A stretch of DNA of 64,000 bases, from assembly GCA_964472095.1 (NCBI GenBank), contig CAYYIV010000005.1:1-64000 (forward strand). Direction: 5' to 3'. This document shows positions 31,669 through 39,653 of this stretch, piece after piece (position 1 is the stretch's first letter; the number at the start of each line of letters is the position of its first letter). This DNA comes from Pelagibius sp964472095. Lineage in GTDB: Bacteria > Pseudomonadota > Alphaproteobacteria > Kiloniellales > Kiloniellaceae. Below the pieces are notes generated by a model. That model was not told the origin of the DNA and did no database searches. It worked only from the letters and a program-made list of their open reading frames with translations. Both the position numbers and the translations under genes were made by a program.

Positions 31669-32601
31669 TTAGTAGACCCGCGTTACCCGGTAGCCACGCT
31701 GCTCGAGCAGGTGGAGAATGCCCTCGTCGCCCGGCATGTGCAGGGCGCCGACCGCGACGAAGGCCTTGCCGCGGTCCAGCAGCGGGATCATGCGATCCAC
31801 CATGGTGCGGTTGCGAGCGTCGAGAAAGGCTTCCTTGAAGCGGGCGGCGTCCGGGTCGTTTCCGTCGCGCGCCATCGCCTCCACGCGCCGATAGGCCGGA
31901 GTCATGTTGCCGTCGAGGTAGTTTTCGATGAGCCTTTCCAGGGCATCGGGCTCCTCTTCCAACTGGGCCAGGACCTCCCGCAGGATCTCCGCCTGATCCC
32001 GGGACGGGGCTTCGTCGAACAAGGCAAGCTGCTCTTCCAGCTTTTCCAGGGCCACCACCCGCATGCCGAGGTCGTAAGCCCACTGAATGAGCCAGAGGTC
32101 GAGGAAGAGGTCGCCTTCGGAGCGTCGGCGGAACTCGTCGGGCGGGGTCTGGAACAGGACGGCGAGGGCGCCGGGGGGAATGCGATCGACAGCCGTCGCC
32201 GGAATTCCATAACGCGCCGCCAGAGCGACCGCCTTGTCGTAGGTTTCCCGATCTACCAGTTTGGCCAGGGACTTGCTCTCGCCGGCAACCCGCATCTCAC
32301 CGATGGCCTGGCACTCTTCCGGGGTCATCAGCAGCTCGAAGGCGGCCTGGTCGGAGGCCTCGAAGGCCTCGCGGATCGGCGCCGGCAGGTCGCGCACCCG
32401 CGGATCGGTGATGTGGATGGTGCCCATGACATGGCTGGGTGGGGCGTCGCCACGCTCGATGCGCCAGAGCCTGCCCTCGCCATAACGGACCGGGTGGAGC
32501 TCCGAGGCCGCAACCAGGCCGCTCCACAGCACCAGCAGCAGCGCGAAGAGGAGAAAGCCCCGGAGGGGCAAGAGAAGGGGGCTGCATTGATGTCGGCGCA
32601 T
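31669..32601 (-). CDS. TraB/GumN family exported protein (copy D)
   Basis: 310-residue TraB/GumN paralogue. GxxH motifs HVMGTIHITD and VAVGALHMPGD; RNRTMVDRMIPLL before the second. The N-terminal LLLPLRGFLLFALLLVLWSG and AASE indicate a cleaved signal peptide and no lipobox, so it would be soluble in the periplasm or exported. An ATG ten codons earlier (32631) is possible, but a strong AAGGAGG lies just ahead of 32601 and none ahead of 32631. The middle is distinct from B/C, closer to A/E. A degenerate AAGCTT-AAGATTCA stretch at 32688-32700 may be a decayed relative of the repeat blocks. Confidence 0.84.
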   Translation of the reverse strand: MRRHQCSPLLLPLRGFLLFALLLVLWSGLVAASELHPVRYGEGRLWRIERGDAPPSHVMGTIHITDPRVRDLPAPIREAFEASDQAAFELLMTPEECQAIGEMRVAGESKSLAKLVDRETYDKAVALAARYGIPATAVDRIPPGALAVLFQTPPDEFRRRSEGDLFLDLWLIQWAYDLGMRVVALEKLEEQLALFDEAPSRDQAEILREVLAQLEEEPDALERLIENYLDGNMTPAYRRVEAMARDGNDPDAARFKEAFLDARNRTMVDRMIPLLDRGKAFVAVGALHMPGDEGILHLLEQRGYRVTRVY

Positions 32602-32739
32602 GTCCAGGCTCCGCCTCCTTGCCGTCTGCATAAGCCGGCGCAGCTCCGAAGGATCAATCGCCGGTTGCTACAAAGCCTGGGCGAAAAAGCTTAAGATTCA
32701 GGCAAATGACGGATTTGTCTCAACTGAGCCGAAACAGGC

Positions 32740-33681
32740 TCAATAGGCCCTGGTGATGCGGTAGCCGCGTGCCTCAAGGCGGGCGAGCACCCCGTCGTCA
32801 CCCGGCAGATGCGCCGCCCCGATGGCGATGAAGGCGCCGCCGTCCCGTAGCAGCGGCAGGATGCGGGCAGCCATGACGCGGTTGCGGTCGTCGATCAGCC
32901 GTGCCTGGAGGCGCTGGGCCGTACCGACGTCGCTGACCCCGGAGATGTCTCCCGCCGCCTCCATCAGCACGGTGATGTCGCCCTTCAGGTAAGCGCGGAA
33001 CATGCGGTTGAAATGCGCCTCGATGTTGGCGTAGTCGGCCAGCATGTCGGTGACCATGGCGGTTTGCTCGGCCTCGCTCATGCCGTCGAAGATCTCGATC
33101 TGCTCCTCATGGGATTCCAGTGCCTGCAGCGCCTTGCCGCGGCGGCGGCCTTCCGCCTGCAACCAGTTGTCGTAGGCCGGCTCGCCCTGAGCCTGGCGCA
33201 CGACCTCGATGGGCGGAAAAATCAGGAACAAGCTGAGCGCCCAAGGCTTGAAGCCCTGCAGGCCCGCGGCCGGTATGCCGAGGGGGGCGAGCGCCTCTGT
33301 CGTGCGCTGAAACAATTCGGGCCCGATGACGTCTTGCAGGCGACGCCCCGCCGGCAACTGCATGGCCTGGGCCATCTTCTCGTTGCCCTGCTGGCTTTCG
33401 AGCAGCTCGAAGGCCATGACGCGGGACTCGTCGATGGCCCGGTCGATCTCCGGCGGCAGGCTGCGCAGCCGCGGGTCGGTCGAGTGCATTGTGCCGAGCA
33501 CATAGCTGACCGGACCGGCGTCGCGCTGCACGCGCCACAGCAGGCCGTGGCCGTAGGGCATCTCCGCGGCAGCCAAGGCGGCCGTCGGCGCGATGGGCTG
33601 CACTGCCGCTGTGAGCAGCAGCGCGGCGACGAGGAGGCCCAGAGGTGCCTTGAGGAAACTTAATCGCAGAATCTGGAGCAT
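32740..33681 (-). CDS. TraB/GumN family exported protein (copy E)
   Basis: 313-residue TraB/GumN paralogue and first of the five in transcription order. GxxH motifs YVLGTMHSTD and IAIGAAHLPGD, with RNRVMAARILPLL before the second. N-terminal signal peptide with an ALAAAE cleavage site, no lipobox. Closest to copy A: RRLQDVIGPELFQRTTEALAPLG and LQGFKPWALSLFL mirror A. The frame is open much further upstream (to 34143) but that part is unlike the family; ATG at 33681 gives the normal length. It lies 61 bases downstream of two permease genes on the same strand. Confidence 0.86.
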   Translation of the reverse strand: MLQILRLSFLKAPLGLLVAALLLTAAVQPIAPTAALAAAEMPYGHGLLWRVQRDAGPVSYVLGTMHSTDPRLRSLPPEIDRAIDESRVMAFELLESQQGNEKMAQAMQLPAGRRLQDVIGPELFQRTTEALAPLGIPAAGLQGFKPWALSLFLIFPPIEVVRQAQGEPAYDNWLQAEGRRRGKALQALESHEEQIEIFDGMSEAEQTAMVTDMLADYANIEAHFNRMFRAYLKGDITVLMEAAGDISGVSDVGTAQRLQARLIDDRNRVMAARILPLLRDGGAFIAIGAAHLPGDDGVLARLEARGYRITRAY

Positions 33682-33742
33682 CGCTTGCCCGATCCCTAGC
33701 CGGTGTTCCTGGAGTCCTTGAGAGCTCCCTTGCCGGGATCCC

Positions 33743-34603
33743 TCACGGTCTGATCTTGTAGCCCGCCGCGAAGAGCCTCCAGGCCAGCAGCGCGAGACCC
33801 AGGTTGAGCGCGGCGAGCAGGGAGGCCCCCAGCGCCAGCGAGGTTTCTGCCTGGCCGATGAAGCCGGCGCGAAAGCCGTCGACGGCGTAGAACACGGGAT
33901 TGAAGTAGATCCAGTCCCGGAATGCCTCGGGCAGGCGCGCCACCGAGAAGAAGGTGCCCGAGAGCAGCCCGAGCGGCACGATGACGAAACCCTCGACCGC
34001 GCCGTAGTGGTCCCAGCGCTCCGCCCAGAGGCCCGCAATGGTGCCCAGAAGAGCGAAGAGCAGCGCCGTCGCCACGGCAAAGCCGAGGGCCAAGGTTGCA
34101 TCGAAATATGAAAAATCCACGAAGATCGCCGTGCCGATGGCAACCAGAGAACCGGACACCAAGCCGCAGGTGGCGGCCGAGAGCGCGAAGCCGGCCATCA
34201 CCTCAAGCGGGCTCAAGGGCGCCATCTGCACGTCGGCAATGACACCTTCCATCTTGTCCATCACGATCATCGCCGCGGAGTTCTGGAACGCCGTATAGGC
34301 CACCGCATAGAGCACGATGCCGGGGGCGACGAACTCGGTAAGGCCGACACCCGGCAGCATCTCGCCGAGGTCGCGCTGCCCGACCACGAAAACCAGCAGG
34401 AAGAGCAGACTGGACACCAGGGGACCCGCCAGGGTCTCCAGGCCGAAGCGCAGGAAGCGCGAGACACCGTAGCCGTAGTAGAGCGCCCAGAGGCCGCGCC
34501 AGTTCACCGCCCCGAAGGCGGTCGGCCGCCAGGCGCGGAAAGCGAGCAGCGGCCGCGCCGCCGCCGGTCCCGTCGCCGCGGCGCTTTCGCGGGCGCCGCT
34601 CAC
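33743..34603 (-). CDS. ABC-2 type permease (second of pair)
   Basis: 286-residue ABC-2 type membrane subunit, six hydrophobic segments, typical of drug, polysaccharide or lipid exporters. It has the family phrases NWRGLWALYYGYGVSRFLRF at the N-terminus and LPEAFRDWIYFNPVFYAVDGFRAGFIG near the C-terminus. The start is GTG 34603, in a GTGA overlap with the stop of the preceding permease. The frame continues upstream but there it is not a permease. It is homologous to the neighbouring permease, so the two probably form a heterodimer. No ATPase gene is adjacent. Confidence 0.85.
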   Translation of the reverse strand: MSGARESAAATGPAAARPLLAFRAWRPTAFGAVNWRGLWALYYGYGVSRFLRFGLETLAGPLVSSLLFLLVFVVGQRDLGEMLPGVGLTEFVAPGIVLYAVAYTAFQNSAAMIVMDKMEGVIADVQMAPLSPLEVMAGFALSAATCGLVSGSLVAIGTAIFVDFSYFDATLALGFAVATALLFALLGTIAGLWAERWDHYGAVEGFVIVPLGLLSGTFFSVARLPEAFRDWIYFNPVFYAVDGFRAGFIGQAETSLALGASLLAALNLGLALLAWRLFAAGYKIRP

Positions 34604-35415
34604 GGCTTCAGCCGGTAGCCGGTGGCGAACATGCGGTAGGTCACCGCCCAGAGGAAAAGATTGAAGCCCGCCATCACCGCGACGCCCAGCAGCAGCGAGC
34701 CGTCGGCATGGCCGATGAAGCCGTAGCGGAAGCCGTCGATCATGTAGAAGAAGGGATTGAAGTGGGCGACCACCTGCCAGGCCTGCGGCAGGCGCTCGAT
34801 GGAATAGAAGGTGCCGGAGAGGAAGGAAAACGGCGTGATCACGAAGTTGGTGACCGCCGCGATGTGGTCGAACTTTTCCGACCAGATGCCGCCAATCATG
34901 CCGAGCAGCGACAGCATCAGGGAGGCCATCACCCCGTGATAGAGAATGAACAGCGGATTGTGGATGGTGACCGGCACGAAGATCCACATGCCGAGCCCGA
35001 CTGCCAGGCCGACCATGATGCCGCGCGTAACGCCGCCGCCGGCGATCCCCAGGGTCAGCTCGCCGGCCGAGAGCGGCGGCATCAGCACGTCGACGATGTT
35101 GCCCTGCACCTTGGCGATGACCAGCGAGGAAGAGGTGTTGGCGAAGGCGTTCTGCACCATGGCCATCATGACGAGGCCCGGCGCCAGGAAGGTCGCGAAG
35201 GGCACGCCGCCGACCTCGCGGCCGCCGCCGCCCAGCGCCAGGGTGAAGATGGCGAGGAACAGCAGCGTCGTCACCATCGGCGCCAGCAGGGTCTGCGTAA
35301 AGACGTTGAGGAAGCGGCGCACTTCCTTCATGTAGAGGGTCCAGAGTCCGCGCCCGTTCACGCGCCCGATCTGCCGGACACGGGTGCCCGAGAGGGAGAG
35401 ATGCTGATGTTCCAT
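34600..35415 (-). CDS. ABC-2 type permease (first of pair)
   Basis: 271-residue ABC-2 type membrane subunit, six hydrophobic segments. Opens with RGLWTLYMKEVRRFLNVF and closes with LPQAWQVVAHFNPFFYMIDGFRYGFIG, matching its downstream partner at both ends, so the pair arose by duplication. It overlaps the second permease by four bases. An ATP-binding subunit must come from elsewhere. It is divergent from recX with 59 GC-rich bases between; these hold two near-copies of a GCCGGCGGGCGG-type repeat. Confidence 0.86.
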   Translation of the reverse strand: MEHQHLSLSGTRVRQIGRVNGRGLWTLYMKEVRRFLNVFTQTLLAPMVTTLLFLAIFTLALGGGGREVGGVPFATFLAPGLVMMAMVQNAFANTSSSLVIAKVQGNIVDVLMPPLSAGELTLGIAGGGVTRGIMVGLAVGLGMWIFVPVTIHNPLFILYHGVMASLMLSLLGMIGGIWSEKFDHIAAVTNFVITPFSFLSGTFYSIERLPQAWQVVAHFNPFFYMIDGFRYGFIGHADGSLLLGVAVMAGFNLFLWAVTYRMFATGYRLKP

Positions 35416-35474
35416 GGCGCTTCACATAGTCCCCGCCGGCGGGCGGCGCAAGCGCCGGCGGGCGGGCGGCTGCC

Positions 35475-36080
35475 ATGACCGCGGAGCGCGCCACCGGCAA
35501 GGACGTGCCGGCCGGGCGGCGGCGCCAGCCATTGAAGGCGACGCCGGAGGGCCTCGAACGGTCGGCGCTCTACTACCTGGAACGCTACGACAGCTCCAGT
35601 GGCCACCTGCGCCGCCTGTTGAGGCGCAAGATCCAGCTCTCCGCGCGGGTGCACGGCACCGACCCCGAGGAAGGCCGGGCGGCGGTCGAGCGTCTGATCG
35701 CCCGCCTCACCGGCCTAGGCCTGCTGGACGACGCGCGCTATGCCCGCGAGCGGGCTCGCTCCCTGCTGGCGCGGGGCACCTCCAGCGCCATGATCCGCGC
35801 GCGCCTGCGGGCTAAGAGCCTGCCGGCCGACCTGGTCGAGGCCGCGCTCGCCGAGGCGGCCGGCGACGATGCGGCCCACGAACTGCGCGCTGCGCTGCGC
35901 TACGCCCAACGGCGCCGGCTTGGTCCCTACCGCCTGCAGGACCGTGACGAGCGGCGCGAGAAGGATCTCGCCGCCCTCGGCCGCCAGGGCTTCGAATACG
36001 AGACCGCCCGGCGCATCGTCGATGCCGCCGATCCGGCCTCCCTGGAGGCCGAGATCGGACCGGCGGGCGGCCGCGGCTAA
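35475..36080 (+). CDS. recX: RecX-family regulator of RecA
   Basis: 201-residue RecX, a helical repeat protein that caps or disassembles RecA filaments. LERSALYYLERYDSSSGHLRRLL forms the first helical repeat, LIARLTGLGLLDDARYARERARS the second, and RRLGPYRLQDRDERREKDLAALGRQGFEY the third; the GLLDDARYA motif is diagnostic. recA is not in the window. It begins 59 bases from the divergent permease operon; a GCGAAATTTCGC palindrome stands at 36089-36100 just after the stop. Confidence 0.9.
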   Translation: MTAERATGKDVPAGRRRQPLKATPEGLERSALYYLERYDSSSGHLRRLLRRKIQLSARVHGTDPEEGRAAVERLIARLTGLGLLDDARYARERARSLLARGTSSAMIRARLRAKSLPADLVEAALAEAAGDDAAHELRAALRYAQRRRLGPYRLQDRDERREKDLAALGRQGFEYETARRIVDAADPASLEAEIGPAGGRG

Positions 36081-36263
36081 GCCTGGGAGCGAAATTTCGC
36101 CGCGGCCTGCATCCGCGCGGCAATTCCCTGCGTAGGTTCGGGATAGGACCGCTGCTGAGAGCTTTCCGGCGGTCACCTGTTAAACCATTGCTGCGGCGCA
36201 GCGGCCCGGCGCATAGTAGCCTCCGCACCGCAAAGACAGCAGATGCAACCGGAAGAGGACGCG

Positions 36264-36740
36264 ATGCGCAGGATTCTGAAGCTGATCACCCCCCTCGCCC
36301 TCGCCCTTGCGCTAGGCGGCGGCCAAGCCCTCGCCATGGGCGGCGACAGCAACAGCAACTCGGGCAAGGCGGCAGATCCCACTTATTCGGCCGCCCGCCA
36401 GCTGGTGGCGGAAGGCAAGTATGCCGAGGCCGTTCCGCTGCTGGAAAAGGTCGTGGCCGCGGATGCCAAGAACGCCGACGCGCTCAACTACCTCGGCTAC
36501 AGCAACCGCCAGCTCGGCAACAACGAGATCGCTCTGACCCACTACCAGGCCGCGCTCGCGCTGGAGCCGCGCCACCGCGGCGCCAACGAGTATCTCGGAG
36601 AGCTCTATCTGACCCTCGGCGACCTGCCGAAGGCCGAGGAGCGCCTGGAAGTGCTGGACGGCGCTTGTTTCTTCGGCTGCGAGGAGTACACCGAGCTGAA
36701 GAACGCCATTGCCGCCTACAAGTCAAAGCTCGGCAGCTGA
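36264..36740 (+). CDS. exported TPR-repeat protein
   Basis: 158-residue protein with a signal peptide (LITPLALALALGGGQALA) and at least three tetratricopeptide-like helices: QLVAEGKYAEAVPLLEKV, NADALNYLGYSNRQLGNNEI and the LALEPRHRGANEYLGELYL repeat. It probably acts in the periplasm as a protein-interaction scaffold. A short C-terminal tail has CFFGCEEYTEL, with two cysteines that could form a disulfide or bind metal. The ATG at 36264 is preferred over 36243 because GGAAGAGGAC lies before it and it opens directly into the signal peptide. Its partner is unknown. It converges with the adenylate cyclase gene, which ends 27 bases away. Confidence 0.8.
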   Translation: MRRILKLITPLALALALGGGQALAMGGDSNSNSGKAADPTYSAARQLVAEGKYAEAVPLLEKVVAADAKNADALNYLGYSNRQLGNNEIALTHYQAALALEPRHRGANEYLGELYLTLGDLPKAEERLEVLDGACFFGCEEYTELKNAIAAYKSKLGS

Positions 36741-36750
36741 CCGCGGCGCG

Positions 36751-36764
36751 GGGGCTTGCGCCCC
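36751..36764. terminator. possible hairpin between convergent genes
   Basis: GGGGC-TTGC-GCCCC, a perfect five-base stem with a four-base loop, lies in the 27 bases between the convergent TPR and adenylate cyclase genes. No T run follows, so intrinsic termination is uncertain. Confidence 0.35.
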
Positions 36765-36767
36765 GAC

Positions 36768-38447
36768 CTATTCTGCCGCAGCAGCCGGTGACGGCGACGG
36801 CAGCTCGAGAGCGCTCACCAGGACATGGATGTCGAGCATCTGGGAGCGGCCGCGGACGTCGATCTGGTGGCGCGGAAAGGCCCCCAGGTCGATGCCGGCA
36901 TGCGCGGCCAGCGGTGCCGATACGATAAGCTGGGCCCCGAATTCCTTGGTCATGGCCTCGAGCCGGCTGGCGGTGTTGACGGCGTCGCCGATCGCCGTCA
37001 GCGAAGTCGCCCGACCATAACCCATCTCGCCAACGATGACGGCGCCGCTGTGCAGGCCAATGCCGATGCGCAGCGGCTCTCGCAGGTCCGACTTCAGGCT
37101 GCGGTTCAGCTCTTCCAGAGACTGCGCCATGCGGCGCGCCGCTTCCAGGGCATTGCGGCTGCCCACGGCGACGCCCTGATCGATACCGAAGAGCGCCATC
37201 ACGCCGTCGCCGATGAACTTGTCAATGCGCCCGCCCGCCTGTTCCACGGCGGTTCCCATGGCGGTGAAATAGCGGTTCAGCACGAAGACCACGTCGTAGG
37301 GCAGGCGATCCTCCGACAGCGTGGTGAAGCCGCGCAGGTCGGCGAAGAGGATCGCTATTTCACGCTCCTCGCCCTGCAGGTAACCGGGCCGTGGCCGCGC
37401 CAGCGCCGGGCCGGCAGCCGCCGGCAGCAGCGGCGTCACCTCGCAGTCGGCGGCCACTTCGGTCTGGCAGGCCAGGCGGACGTTGGGGGCGGCGCTGATC
37501 CGCGCCAGCACGCGGCGCTCCTCCGGCCCCGGTGGCGGCAGCGCGGCGCCGCCGCGCCCGACGCGGACGCGACAGGTCGAACAGCGCCCGCGACCGCCGC
37601 AGACCGAGGCATGGGGGATGCGGGCGATCTGGCTGGCGGCGAGAATGGTCTGGCCCTTCCGCACGGTGACCTCGCGACCCCCGGGATAGGTGAGGCGGGC
37701 CATGCCGCGGCGGCGCAGCCAGAGTCTCCAGAGCACGCGGCATAGCAGGGTGAGCGCCAGCAGCATGCCGAAACCGACGACCACGCCGTCGCGCAGCGCC
37801 AGCACGGCGGCCTGCTCCGACGCGGAGGGCACCCCGGCTTGCGCCATGACCTCGGAGACGAAGGCCGGGTCTCTGGCGCGGCCCAGCACCTCCCGCCCGG
37901 CGGCCAGGTAGCCAGCCAGCGCCAGGGTCGGCAGCAGCACGGCGCCGGCCAGGCAGTAGGGAGCGGCCTTCGGGTACCAGGACTTGAGGCGCAGCCAGAG
38001 ATGCAGCCCGATGCAGCCATGTGCCCAGACCACCAGCAGCATGACCGCCTGCTGCCCTGCTAAGCTGAGATCGAAGGCCCACTGGGCGGTGACGACGTAG
38101 AGATAGCTGTCGTTGACGCCGTAGAGCTCATGCGCCAGGCGGGTGCCGAGAATATGCAGGGCGGCCAGCGGGATGATCAGCACGCCGAAGAGGTAGCGCA
38201 GGGCCTCGACGGGCGGCATGGCCAGACTCTCGCGCCGGAAGATCGCGTAGAACGCCAGCACCAGGTGCACCAGCAGGCTGGTGTAGAGCAGCAGCGTCAG
38301 CGGCAGCCAGCGCCAGACCGCGATAAAGACCTCGCGTCCGGCCTCCAGCGCCGGGAAGGAAACCAGCCCGAGAACCAGGTTGAGCAGGTGCGTCAGGACG
38401 TAGGTAAAAAGAACGAGACCGCTGATCAGCCGCAGGCGCCGAACCAT
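36768..38447 (-). CDS. membrane adenylate cyclase with 2Fe-2S and diheme-like helices
   Basis: 559-residue class III cyclase with three parts. Residues 1-245: about six membrane helices carrying paired histidines (H20, H61, H98, H106, H143, H149), like the succinate-dehydrogenase-type diheme domain described for rhizobial CyaC. Residues 250-340: a plant-type 2Fe-2S ferredoxin domain with C283, C289, C292 and C327 in CGGRGRCSTC and RLACQ. Residues 360-560: the catalytic domain, with metal-binding D370 in ILFADLRGF and D414 in FIGDGVMALFG, and AIGDAVNTASRLE for base and transition-state contacts. It should make cAMP in response to quinone or redox state, an inference from domain order. ATG 38447 follows CAGAGGT. 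Confidence 0.87.
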   Translation of the reverse strand: MVRRLRLISGLVLFTYVLTHLLNLVLGLVSFPALEAGREVFIAVWRWLPLTLLLYTSLLVHLVLAFYAIFRRESLAMPPVEALRYLFGVLIIPLAALHILGTRLAHELYGVNDSYLYVVTAQWAFDLSLAGQQAVMLLVVWAHGCIGLHLWLRLKSWYPKAAPYCLAGAVLLPTLALAGYLAAGREVLGRARDPAFVSEVMAQAGVPSASEQAAVLALRDGVVVGFGMLLALTLLCRVLWRLWLRRRGMARLTYPGGREVTVRKGQTILAASQIARIPHASVCGGRGRCSTCRVRVGRGGAALPPPGPEERRVLARISAAPNVRLACQTEVAADCEVTPLLPAAAGPALARPRPGYLQGEEREIAILFADLRGFTTLSEDRLPYDVVFVLNRYFTAMGTAVEQAGGRIDKFIGDGVMALFGIDQGVAVGSRNALEAARRMAQSLEELNRSLKSDLREPLRIGIGLHSGAVIVGEMGYGRATSLTAIGDAVNTASRLEAMTKEFGAQLIVSAPLAAHAGIDLGAFPRHQIDVRGRSQMLDIHVLVSALELPSPSPAAAAE

Positions 38448-38668
38448 TCCGATACCTCTGATGACAAGAGCGCCGGCTGCAAGCGGCAGGACCAACCGGA
38501 CCGGCAGATCATAAGCGGGCGCTGCGGGCTTGAAAACGGCCGTCTCCCCCTGCTATTGGGCAAATGGGCCGGCGCACCCAAGTAAGAAAGCGGCCATTTC
38601 GGACGAGTCCACCCGGCGTCGCCGGTTCACTTTTGCCTGATCATCCGTGGCGCGGAGCACGACTGCCG

Positions 38669-38911
38669 GTGAGCGAGGACCCTGAGAGCGGCAATGAAGA
38701 TCGCGAGGCCCGGCGGCAGCGCCGGCGGGCCCGGCCGCAGCGTGTCTTCGACACCTCGGTGCCCTCACCTTGCATTGCCGTCTGCCAGGTCGACCCCAGG
38801 AGCGATCTCTGCATCGGCTGCCGACGCCACATCGACGAGATCCGCGACTGGCCGATCATGACAGCCGACCAGAAGCGCGCCGTCCTCGCGGCGCTGCCGT
38901 CGCGACGTTGA
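38669..38911 (+). CDS. DUF1289 family protein
   Basis: 80-residue protein of the DUF1289 family, small cysteine-rich proteobacterial proteins of unknown function that probably bind metal. The signature SPCIAVCQVDPRSDLCIGCR is followed by RHIDEIRDW; four cysteines and a tryptophan stand at the family positions. The first 30 residues are basic (RRQRRRARPQR). The start is GTG at 38669 with GGAG 11 bases upstream; the frame is open further back to 38564 but the sequence there is unlike the family. It is divergent from the cyclase across 221 bases that I cannot resolve further, and converges with the PilZ gene. Confidence 0.82.
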   Translation: MSEDPESGNEDREARRQRRRARPQRVFDTSVPSPCIAVCQVDPRSDLCIGCRRHIDEIRDWPIMTADQKRAVLAALPSRR

Positions 38912-38937
38912 ACTTTTCAGTCTGAAAGAAGCTTCGC

Positions 38938-39327
38938 CTAAGCGCGCAGGGGAGAAGCGAGGCCCTGTTCCTGGGCGCGGCGGGTGAAGAGTACCCGCAT
39001 GATCTGTTCCTGAATCCGCAGGTCGAGGTCGGTGAACACCGCCGCCAGTTCCTTGCGCTCCCGGTCCACCCAGACCACCACCGCACAGCAGTCGAAGATC
39101 AGCGGCTCGCCCTCGAGTTGGAGATCGACCTCGACGGTGAGTGCGATTTTGTCGCCGGGATAGTGCTCGGCGCCGACGCCGACGGCGGAAAAGCCGCGGC
39201 GCGACCAGTCTTTCAGGGGGTAGTGGCAGCCCGCCAGAGAAATGCTGCCATCGATCCGGGTGCCGCGCGGCTCAAAGCGGCGATCTGACTGCGGGGCCTT
39301 GAAGCGTCTCATCAATGCAGAGAACAT
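38938..39327 (-). CDS. PilZ domain protein
   Basis: 129-residue stand-alone PilZ domain, the c-di-GMP-binding module. DRRFEPRGTRIDGSI supplies the RxxxR loop (with an RRFEPR element) and DWSRRGFSAVG the D/NxSxxG box, in the expected order and spacing. The rest has the beta-rich LTVEVDLQLEGEPLIFDCCAVVVW. Start at 39327, 129 residues, gives a normal PilZ size; the longer upstream frame is unlike the family. Its effector is unknown. A dyad CTTTTCAG-T-CTGAAAG at 38913-38928 lies between its end and the DUF1289 stop and might terminate both genes. Confidence 0.8.
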   Translation of the reverse strand: MFSALMRRFKAPQSDRRFEPRGTRIDGSISLAGCHYPLKDWSRRGFSAVGVGAEHYPGDKIALTVEVDLQLEGEPLIFDCCAVVVWVDRERKELAAVFTDLDLRIQEQIMRVLFTRRAQEQGLASPLRA

Positions 39328-39413
39328 GACTGAATATTGCCCCCGCAACCTGAAGCAATCGTTAATGAATACTTCAATCCAGGGCAAATTCAATCTGCAG
39401 GCGGAGAATGCAC

Positions 39414-39653
39414 TCAGATGGATCGCCGCAGCCGCACCTCCAGCGGACGGAAGCGGCTGCGATCCATCAGGGCCGAGCGCACCAGGATGACGCGGCGGGA
39501 AGGATCGAGGATGTCGCGCAGGCACACATGCGGCACCGCGCGGGAGTCGGTGTAGAAGGACTCGACCTCCCACTGGCGGGCCGCCTTGCGCATCTCCTGG
39601 TAGCGCTGGCCGACTCGCAGACCGAAATCTGCAATGCGTTGCGGCATCTCCAT
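39414..39653 (-). CDS. small protein, unknown
   Basis: 79-residue protein that I do not recognise. It is basic, with no signal peptide or membrane segment; notable parts are MPQRIADFGLRVGQRYQEMRK and a C-terminal beta-rich RRVILVRSALMDRSRFRPLEVRL. It starts with ATG GAG ATG, so the second ATG (39647) is an alternative. AGGGGA lies just before the first. It could be a small accessory protein related to the PilZ or kinase genes around it, but only position suggests that. Coding potential seems fair: it is a complete frame of uniform composition with a ribosome-binding site. Confidence 0.5.
   Translation of the reverse strand: MEMPQRIADFGLRVGQRYQEMRKAARQWEVESFYTDSRAVPHVCLRDILDPSRRVILVRSALMDRSRFRPLEVRLRRSI

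Noticed and set aside
32740..34143. Fusion of TraB/GumN copy E with an upstream protein.
   Set aside because: The upstream part is a shadow frame of a permease gene; ATG at 33681 gives the family length and a signal peptide.
35418..35472. GCCGGCGGGCGG-type repeats between the permease and recX genes.
   Set aside because: Two short GC-rich repeats only; no array or CRISPR structure.
36089..36100. GCGAAATTTCGC palindrome after recX as a terminator.
   Set aside because: Perfect 12-base dyad but no loop or T run; could equally be an operator.
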